From NCBI GenBank assembly GCA_027620105.1, contig JAQCIA010000112.1, positions 1-6,720 of the forward strand: a DNA stretch of 6,720 nucleotides, written 5' to 3'. This DNA comes from Verrucomicrobiota bacterium. Its GTDB lineage: Bacteria; Verrucomicrobiota; Kiritimatiellia; UBA8416; JAIOPI01. The notes below the pieces were generated by a model. It ran no database searches and was not told where the DNA came from. It saw only the letters and a program-made list of their open reading frames with translations. Below are positions 1 to 4,756 of this stretch, one piece after another. The translations under genes and the position numbers were made by a program. Position 1 is the stretch's first letter. Each line of letters begins with the position of its first letter.

Positions 1-1
1 G

Positions 2-3000
2 TTCGCCGGGCTGGCGCAGGTGCTGGCCCTCAACGTGGCGCGGATCAGTGTGGTGGTTGCCAAGGCGCCCAACATGCCGCCCGAGTGGAGCGAAAAGTTC
101 TTGCACGACACGCTGGGCAGTTTTCTGCTTGCGGCCATCGTGCTGGTGCAGATTGAAGCCGCCGCCTGGCAGGTGTGGAAGGCGAACCTGCAACGTCGTT
201 TGGACGGCATTGCCAGCCGCGATCTGGAACCGCCTGAACGCGCCACGCGTCTGCCCCGCTTCTGGCATTACTTCGCCAAGTGGTCGCGGGTGCTGGCCGC
301 CTGCGCGATTCTCGCGGTGTTGTTCGTCCTGATGGTCTACAAATCACGCCCCGCGCATCGTGAGCAAATGCGTCGCGACGTCATTGAGGCGTTGATGGCG
401 ACCGATCTGGAGGCGGCGGAGCGGGGCATCGATCGCGCCCTGCGCAGCACACCGCGGGCGCCTGACCTGCTTGGCAAAAAAGCGCGCGTGCAGGTGATGC
501 GGCGCGACTTTCAGGGGGCACTGGACACCTTTAACGGCATTGTCGGCAGGTTGAGTCCGCTGGAGTCCACATTGAAGAGTTGGTCCCTGATGGCGGTTGG
601 GCGATCCGCGGACGCCATTGCCATCATTGACAACCTTTCCGAGGCGGAGCGCACCCTGCCGGGGGTGGCCATGGTGCGTGCGGAATACGCCGCCATCCAG
701 GGCGATCCGGTGCTGACCAGCCGGTACATTGTGCACGCTGGCACCGCCAGCGTCGACGCCAGCCGCGTGCGGGCGCTCTTCCCCTTTCTGGCGCGCCATG
801 AGCAGTGGGGGGCCATCGCCAAGGCCGACACGGACGTGCCCTATCAAGAAATTGGCCATGCGTTGATCGCGTCGTACGCCTGCCTGCGCGTGAATGATCT
901 CGACGGCGCCGCCCGCACCATGCGGCAGGCGTTGCGCACCTGGGACAAGGATCGGCGCTTGCTGCGCGACCTCTTTGTGCTCGCGTCCCGTCGCCCGGGG
1001 ACGGAATGGGAACAGCGTTTTGCCGAGAGCTTCGCCGCCAACGTGGACGCACTCGATGGTGAGGATCTGGTTCCCTACATCACCTATTGCTTTCGCCTCG
1101 CGCGCCCGGACCTGGCCTGGCTGGCCTATCTGCGCTTGCTGACGCTGGACGCCCGCCATCCGGATATTTTCTACTCGCCGGCGCAATTTGGAAACCGGTG
1201 GTACACCTTTCGCCGGCATGCCATCGGCGTGAGCGGCGGGGATCGCGATGCGACCATTGATCTGCGGCCGCTCGCGGCGCACACGCGCCACATCTGGCCG
1301 TTGAACCGGCTTTGGAAGCATGTCCCGCTCGCCAAGGAATTCGCGCAGCAGGAGGAGGGCACCATCCGCGACCGCTATCTGGCCTGGACACTGTCGGAAC
1401 TCGAATCCCGCGAGAAGTCGGGTACGCTCAGCCGGCGCGGCGAATTGATTTTTCCTGGCGTGCTGGCCGCCGAAAACCGTTTCGACGAAGCGCACGCCCG
1501 CCTGGACGTCCTGCGCCAGAAGTATCCCAGCCCATCCTTTAATGCCCAGGTGCTGTTGGAGCACGCCGGCTTTTACGATCAGCAGAAGCGCTGGGAGGAG
1601 TCGTACGAGGCTTTGCGTTCCTACTACACGTCGATTGAGGAGTCGGGGGATTTCGTCGAGTTGCAGGCCGACCTCATGATGGTGAATGCGCTGCTGAATA
1701 TGAACCTTGCGGTGCAGGCCTTTGACGTGGCGGAACGCGCGGCCGTGACGTTTCCCGGGGTGGGCTATACGGCGCTGCTACGTGCCGCGATCTGGGATAT
1801 TTTTGGCTTTCAGGACCAGGCCCTGTTCGTGCTCGCCAGTCAGGAAGAGGACGTCTACCTGTACACGGCGGCGCGCCTGAATGCGCAGACTGGCCGTCTC
1901 GCGGAGGCTCAGCGCATGTATGGCGCGCTGGGCATGCCGTTCAATACGGAAGGCAAGAATCTGCTGCAGCCGCTGCTGCCGCCGCCGGCGGAACTGACGG
2001 TGTCACGCCGGTGGCCTAGCGCGCCCACGGCCGCCGAAAGGGCAAGTGAGCGCGAACGGGTGCGCGCCCGGGCCGCCAGGGCGAAGAGTGTGCTGGTCAA
2101 GCAACTGGAGACGTTGACCGGCGATTGGTACGCGCAAACCAACGCACCCTTCACGGCCGATCTGGCGCGTTGGCGGGCCGCGGGACGCGACACATGGGAA
2201 CGGGTCAGCGTGCTGCACCGTCTGGCCGTCCTGCATGCCCGTTCCCAACAGTATGCAGAGGCCACCGCAGTGGCCCGGTCCGCGCTGGCGGAAATGCCCC
2301 AAGCCGCAGTCCTGCATCGCGTGCTGATTGCACTCACCGAAGGCGATCGCGCGGTGGTCGCCGCGGCACGCGCGGCCTGCCCCACGGATCCCGAAATCTG
2401 GCTGGCGGATCTCGTGGCCACGTTTCGCACGAACGGCGTCGGCCCCTGGGCCCAGCAGGCCTGCACGGCAGCCATGGCGTCCGGAAAATTCTCATCCGAC
2501 ACGCTCGTGCGCGCCGGCGACTTCCTGCTGCGACAGGGCCTGGTGGATGAAGCGGCGACGCTTGCGCGCCACACGATTCCGCAGTGCAAAGGCCTGGTCA
2601 GCGCGTACATGCTGGGATTGCGGTGCGCGCTCAGCCAGCGCGATGCGGACTGGGCGCTGGTCTGTGCGCGGTTGGGCATTCAGCATGCCCAGGATCCTGG
2701 GCTGTTCTACAAGGCGGTCGTTGAAATTAAAACCATTCAAAACACGCCCGATGCGGACCTGATGACGGCGTTGGAATATCTCAAGACCAAATTCCCCAAG
2801 AATCCGGAATGGGGGCAGTATCTGGGGCATCTGTATTTTCAGCAGGGCAATTCCGGGCGTGCCTTGACGGTGCTCGAGCCCTTGCTGGCCCAGGAAATGG
2901 CGGGCGTGCGTGTCCGATCGATTCTGCTGGCCGCCGAGGCGGCGCGCCTGTCGGGAAAAGGGGACAAGTCCATCGGCATTCTTGAACGCGCCCTGGCTGC

Positions 3001-3427
3001 CCATCCGGACCAGATGAGTGTGCTCAACAACCTGATCTACAGCCTCAGCCAGAGCCGGGTCACCGCGCCGCGGGCGCGCGAACTGCTGCCAAGGTTGATG
3101 GCCTACAGCAGCGATTCCTTTGCCGTTCTGGATACGGCGGCCATGGTGTATTTGCGCAGCGGCGATCTGGCGAAAGCGCAATCCTTCATGGAGCAGGCCA
3201 TGGCGAAACTGGACGAAAACGATTACGCAGCCCTTGAGACCCGCCTCAATTCGGCGGAAGTCCTGATGGCGTCCGGTGATTTCGAGGCCGCGCGCGTGCG
3301 GATTGACAATGTGCGCCGTGATCCCCGCGCCAACAATTTGAATTTTCTGGATGAACGGGCACGCCGCTTGCTGGACGAAATCGATCGTCAGACGCTGCGT
3401 AGCGGGTGGGAAGGGGATTGGAATTGA
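2..3427 (+). CDS. Exosortase C-terminal region fused to a large TPR protein (5' partial)
   Basis: The frame is open from base 2, so the start lies upstream; the first in-frame GTG (20-22) is used here only for numbering (1,135 codons from there). Seen: Asn5-Val-Ala-Arg8 in a hydrophobic stretch, then His29-Asp-Thr-Leu-Gly33 leading into a membrane helix (about 32-50). An Arg and a His 21 residues apart in NxxR and HDxxG settings are the hallmark of the C-terminal half of exosortase/archaeosortase transpeptidases; the catalytic Cys would lie upstream, outside the window. A basic loop (about 54-90) and a second helix (about 91-107) follow. From about 120 to 1125 the protein is soluble and rich in TPR-like hairpins, clearest at about 121-175, 928-1000 and 1044-1095. 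By the positive-inside rule the basic loop is cytoplasmic, so the TPR part would face the periplasm. An Arg/Ala-rich charged stretch sits near 668-690. Exosortases process PEP-CTERM-type proteins, and TPR proteins of the PrsT/PEP_TPR_lipo type (roughly 900 residues) are common neighbours; the fused form is inferred. Stop TGA is at 3425-3427. The TPR call is firm, the exosortase call fairly firm. Confidence 0.85.
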   Translation, partial: FAGLAQVLALNVARISVVVAKAPNMPPEWSEKFLHDTLGSFLLAAIVLVQIEAAAWQVWKANLQRRLDGIASRDLEPPERATRLPRFWHYFAKWSRVLAACAILAVLFVLMVYKSRPAHREQMRRDVIEALMATDLEAAERGIDRALRSTPRAPDLLGKKARVQVMRRDFQGALDTFNGIVGRLSPLESTLKSWSLMAVGRSADAIAIIDNLSEAERTLPGVAMVRAEYAAIQGDPVLTSRYIVHAGTASVDASRVRALFPFLARHEQWGAIAKADTDVPYQEIGHALIASYACLRVNDLDGAARTMRQALRTWDKDRRLLRDLFVLASRRPGTEWEQRFAESFAANVDALDGEDLVPYITYCFRLARPDLAWLAYLRLLTLDARHPDIFYSPAQFGNRWYTFRRHAIGVSGGDRDATIDLRPLAAHTRHIWPLNRLWKHVPLAKEFAQQEEGTIRDRYLAWTLSELESREKSGTLSRRGELIFPGVLAAENRFDEAHARLDVLRQKYPSPSFNAQVLLEHAGFYDQQKRWEESYEALRSYYTSIEESGDFVELQADLMMVNALLNMNLAVQAFDVAERAAVTFPGVGYTALLRAAIWDIFGFQDQALFVLASQEEDVYLYTAARLNAQTGRLAEAQRMYGALGMPFNTEGKNLLQPLLPPPAELTVSRRWPSAPTAAERASERERVRARAARAKSVLVKQLETLTGDWYAQTNAPFTADLARWRAAGRDTWERVSVLHRLAVLHARSQQYAEATAVARSALAEMPQAAVLHRVLIALTEGDRAVVAAARAACPTDPEIWLADLVATFRTNGVGPWAQQACTAAMASGKFSSDTLVRAGDFLLRQGLVDEAATLARHTIPQCKGLVSAYMLGLRCALSQRDADWALVCARLGIQHAQDPGLFYKAVVEIKTIQNTPDADLMTALEYLKTKFPKNPEWGQYLGHLYFQQGNSGRALTVLEPLLAQEMAGVRVRSILLAAEAARLSGKGDKSIGILERALAAHPDQMSVLNNLIYSLSQSRVTAPRARELLPRLMAYSSDSFAVLDTAAMVYLRSGDLAKAQSFMEQAMAKLDENDYAALETRLNSAEVLMASGDFEAARVRIDNVRRDPRANNLNFLDERARRLLDEIDRQTLRSGWEGDWN

Positions 3428-3451
3428 CTTTTTGCGCATATTTCCTATCAT
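3424..3451 (+). promoter_or_regulatory. Candidate sigma70-type promoter for the export genes
   Basis: A -35 box TTGACT (3424-3429) and a -10 box TATCAT (3446-3451) are separated by 16 bases. Each matches the sigma70 consensus at five of six positions. The spacer is AT-rich compared with the surrounding GC-rich DNA, and the -35 box overlaps the stop codon of the TPR gene. A transcript would begin near 3457-3460, about 60 bases before the ATG of the export lipoprotein. The export and kinase genes could thus be transcribed independently of the exosortase/TPR gene or at a different level. This rests on sequence match only. Confidence 0.55.
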
Positions 3452-3463
3452 AACCGATTTAGT

Positions 3464-3469
3464 GGAGGA
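3464..3469 (+). promoter_or_regulatory. Strong but misplaced Shine-Dalgarno, GGAGGA
   Basis: GGAGGA is a near-perfect ribosome binding site just after the predicted transcription start, yet the likely ATG (3519) is 49 bases downstream and has no clear SD of its own. At normal spacing the only in-frame candidates are non-standard: CTG at 3477-3479 (7 bases away) and ATT at 3474. Use of CTG would add 14 residues before the lipoprotein signal. It may be a chance match, a standby ribosome site, or a sign of a rare start codon. Confidence 0.35.
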
Positions 3470-3518
3470 CGGAATTCTGCGCCCCGGGCATTGGTTGGCG
3501 TGGGCCGACGTTATAAGC

Positions 3519-4634
3519 ATGAATCGTCTTGGAAACTTTCTGCTGATCACATTGCTGGCGCTGTTTGCCAGCGGTTGTGCGTCGTCCTCATCGTCACGCC
3601 GCGACGTGGTTCTGTCCGACCTGATCCGCGACATTGAAGCGCAGAACAGTGCCACGGCGAGTGGTCAGGGGCAGGATCGCCCAGACGCGCCCATGAAGGC
3701 CGTTCCCACCAGCGCCAGCAAACCACCCACATCCACGGGCGCCATTCCGGGCGCGCGTGCCGATGATGCACCGGAAGGTTCCTACGAACCACTGGATCTG
3801 TCCACGGGGGGGGGACCCTTGACGATTCAGGCGGAAAGCGTGCTGCGCATCACCGTGGCCGAGGACCCTGGCCTGAGCGGTTCTTATCCCGTGAACGGGC
3901 TCGGCGGCATCCAACTTGGATACATCGGTCCGGTCATTCTCGACAATCTGACCGAGGAAGAAGCCGCGCAGAAGATCCAACGGGTACTGAGTAGCCGCGA
4001 ATTCAGTGCGGCAACCGTCACCGTCAAGATTCTCCGTCTGTCTTATGATCGGGTCGGCATTGCAGGAACTGTCCGCAAACCTGGCATTATTCGCGTGGGT
4101 GCGGGCGATGAGATTTCACTGAATAATGCGCTCAACCAGGTGAGCGGCATTACGGATACGCCTTGGAAGACGCGTGTGAAGGTCGTGCGCGGCGGTTTAA
4201 CATCGGTTCTCGCGCCGTACCTACCCGGCGAAGTCTACTACTTGGCGGACGAGCAGCGAAATCCTCGCATACCGAACGTCATGTTGCGCAACAACGATGC
4301 CGTATTCGTGTATTCGACTACACAGACGTCGACGGGAAAGCGACAAGGCGCGCGCTGGATTCTCGTGTTGGGTGAAGTCGGGCAAGAAGGATTCGTTAGT
4401 TTTGAGCCGCAGGATCGATTCACCATGATGAACCTCATCTTCCGGCTTGGCGGGTTACCGGCTTACGCGAACGACAAGGCCGTGCGCGTGATCCGCGCGA
4501 ACGCGGACGGGATGCAGCAGGAATTTCGTGTGAATGTCCGTGAGATTCTTGAAGAAGGGGATCCGGCGTTGGACTTTCCACTGGAATCCGGTGATCGCGT
4601 GATCGTGCCTTCCCGTGGCATTTCGTTCTTTTGA
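3519..4634 (+). CDS. Wza-like polysaccharide export outer-membrane lipoprotein (poly_export/SLBB)
   Basis: Predicted 371-residue lipoprotein forming the periplasmic/outer-membrane channel through which exopolysaccharide leaves the cell. From ATG 3519 the protein starts with a short basic n-region (Asn2-Arg3), a hydrophobic core and the lipobox Ala-Ser-Gly-Cys20, so Cys20 is the predicted lipid-modified residue. The frame is open upstream to an ATG at 3351, but that start would overlap the TPR gene by 77 bases and bury the signal peptide, so it was rejected. Residues 21-98 are a polar Ser/Pro/Gly-rich linker containing a nine-G run. A poly_export domain begins about residue 99 (GPLTIQ, then the VLRITVAEDPGLSG region). 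A first SLBB-like domain starts about 179 (VGIAGTVRKPG) and a second about 280 (WILVLGEVGQEG). The protein ends soon after the usual Gly-Asp-x-Val-Ile-Val-Pro motif, with terminal Phe-Phe. It therefore seems to lack the extra C-terminal amphipathic helix that forms the barrel in E. coli Wza, as do many short family members. It lies in the usual order before a Wzc-type gene. The stop is doubled (TGA-AGG-TGA). Confidence 0.92.
   Translation: MNRLGNFLLITLLALFASGCASSSSSRRDVVLSDLIRDIEAQNSATASGQGQDRPDAPMKAVPTSASKPPTSTGAIPGARADDAPEGSYEPLDLSTGGGPLTIQAESVLRITVAEDPGLSGSYPVNGLGGIQLGYIGPVILDNLTEEEAAQKIQRVLSSREFSAATVTVKILRLSYDRVGIAGTVRKPGIIRVGAGDEISLNNALNQVSGITDTPWKTRVKVVRGGLTSVLAPYLPGEVYYLADEQRNPRIPNVMLRNNDAVFVYSTTQTSTGKRQGARWILVLGEVGQEGFVSFEPQDRFTMMNLIFRLGGLPAYANDKAVRVIRANADGMQQEFRVNVREILEEGDPALDFPLESGDRVIVPSRGISFF
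3806..3814 (+). repeat. Homopolymeric G9 tract inside the export lipoprotein gene
   Basis: Nine consecutive G encode Gly-Gly-Gly in the linker just before the poly_export domain. With nine G the signal peptide upstream and the export domain downstream are in one frame. Gain or loss of one G would frameshift the gene before its functional domain. Long G tracts are known slipped-strand (phase-variation) sites in some surface-polysaccharide genes. They are also common sequencing-error sites. Confidence 0.6.
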
Positions 4635-4636
4635 AG

Positions 4637-4749
4637 GTGAGCGATGGCAGTCCCGCGCTCCGGCTATATCTGCCGGTGCCAGGGGGGGCTCACGCGGATC
4701 GCTGATGGGCGCATGCGCTCCACTGGCAACCGTTCAAAGCAGATGTGAG
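4637..4749 (+). promoter_or_regulatory. Possible alternating RNA structure in the leader of the kinase gene
   Basis: Several short complements lie in this gap. GTGAGC (4637-4642, over the leader SD) can pair with GCTCAC (4688-4693). The same CTCAC (4689-4693) can pair with GTGAG (4745-4749, overlapping the kinase SD). AGCGAT (4640-4645, over the leader start) can pair with ATCGCT (4698-4703). A small hairpin CCGGC-N7-GCCGG spans 4660-4676. The outer pairings exclude one another, so translation of the leader could decide whether the kinase SD is free. Stems are only 5-6 base pairs and were found by eye. Confidence 0.25.
4644..4748 (+). CDS. Candidate 34-codon leader ORF between the export and kinase genes
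   Basis: An ATG at 4644 opens a 34-residue ORF ending at TGA 4746-4748, only 8 bases before the kinase gene start. It begins MAVPRSGYICRCQGG and ends RSTGNRSKQM: basic, with a Cys-x-Cys at 10-12, no hydrophobic segment and no family I recognise. The support is its initiation site. AGGTGA (4635-4640), three bases, then ATGGC matches the kinase gene's site exactly in SD, spacing and first five coding bases. Its stop codon overlaps the first base of the kinase SD, an arrangement suited to translational coupling. It shares the frame of the upstream gene but is separated from it by two stops. It contains a G7 run (4682-4688). It may be a regulatory leader whose product does not matter, or a chance ORF. 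Confidence 0.35.
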   Translation: MAVPRSGYICRCQGGLTRIADGRMRSTGNRSKQM

Positions 4750-4753
4750 GTGA
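4748..4753 (+). promoter_or_regulatory. Ribosome binding site of the kinase gene
   Basis: AGGTGA followed by TCT and then ATG at 4757 fixes the start of the Wzc-like gene; with the preceding bases it reads GTGAGGTGA. The A at 4748 is also the last base of the upstream leader ORF's stop codon. The close spacing repeats that of the leader ORF site at 4635-4640. Confidence 0.6.
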
Positions 4754-4756
4754 TCT

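Noticed and set aside
344..1564. Long reverse-strand ORF (406 codons) opposite the TPR gene
   Set aside because: It is a typical antisense shadow in GC-rich DNA, covered entirely by a well-supported plus-strand TPR frame, and its translation shows no recognisable domain.
3491..3512. Possible sigma54 promoter (TTGGCGTGGG region), considered because exosortase loci are often sigma54-regulated
   Set aside because: The GG element is followed by no TGC at the proper -12 spacing.
3351..3518. Upstream ATG at 3351 as start of the export lipoprotein
   Set aside because: It would overlap the TPR gene by 77 bases and place 56 extra residues before a clear lipoprotein signal peptide; ATG 3519 explains the protein better.
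2492..3655. Reverse-strand ORF (387 codons) across the end of the TPR gene and the start of the export gene
   Set aside because: It runs through two supported plus-strand genes and the promoter region between them, with no recognisable motifs.
4660..4688. Hairpin followed by a homopolymer run as a transcription terminator
   Set aside because: The stem is short and is followed by G residues, not a T-tract, so it does not look like an intrinsic terminator.
4709..4718. Perfect palindrome GCGCATGCGC
   Set aside because: It is ten bases of alternating GC-rich sequence, with flanking bases that do not extend the symmetry. It appears only once among the positions checked, so an operator call is not supported.
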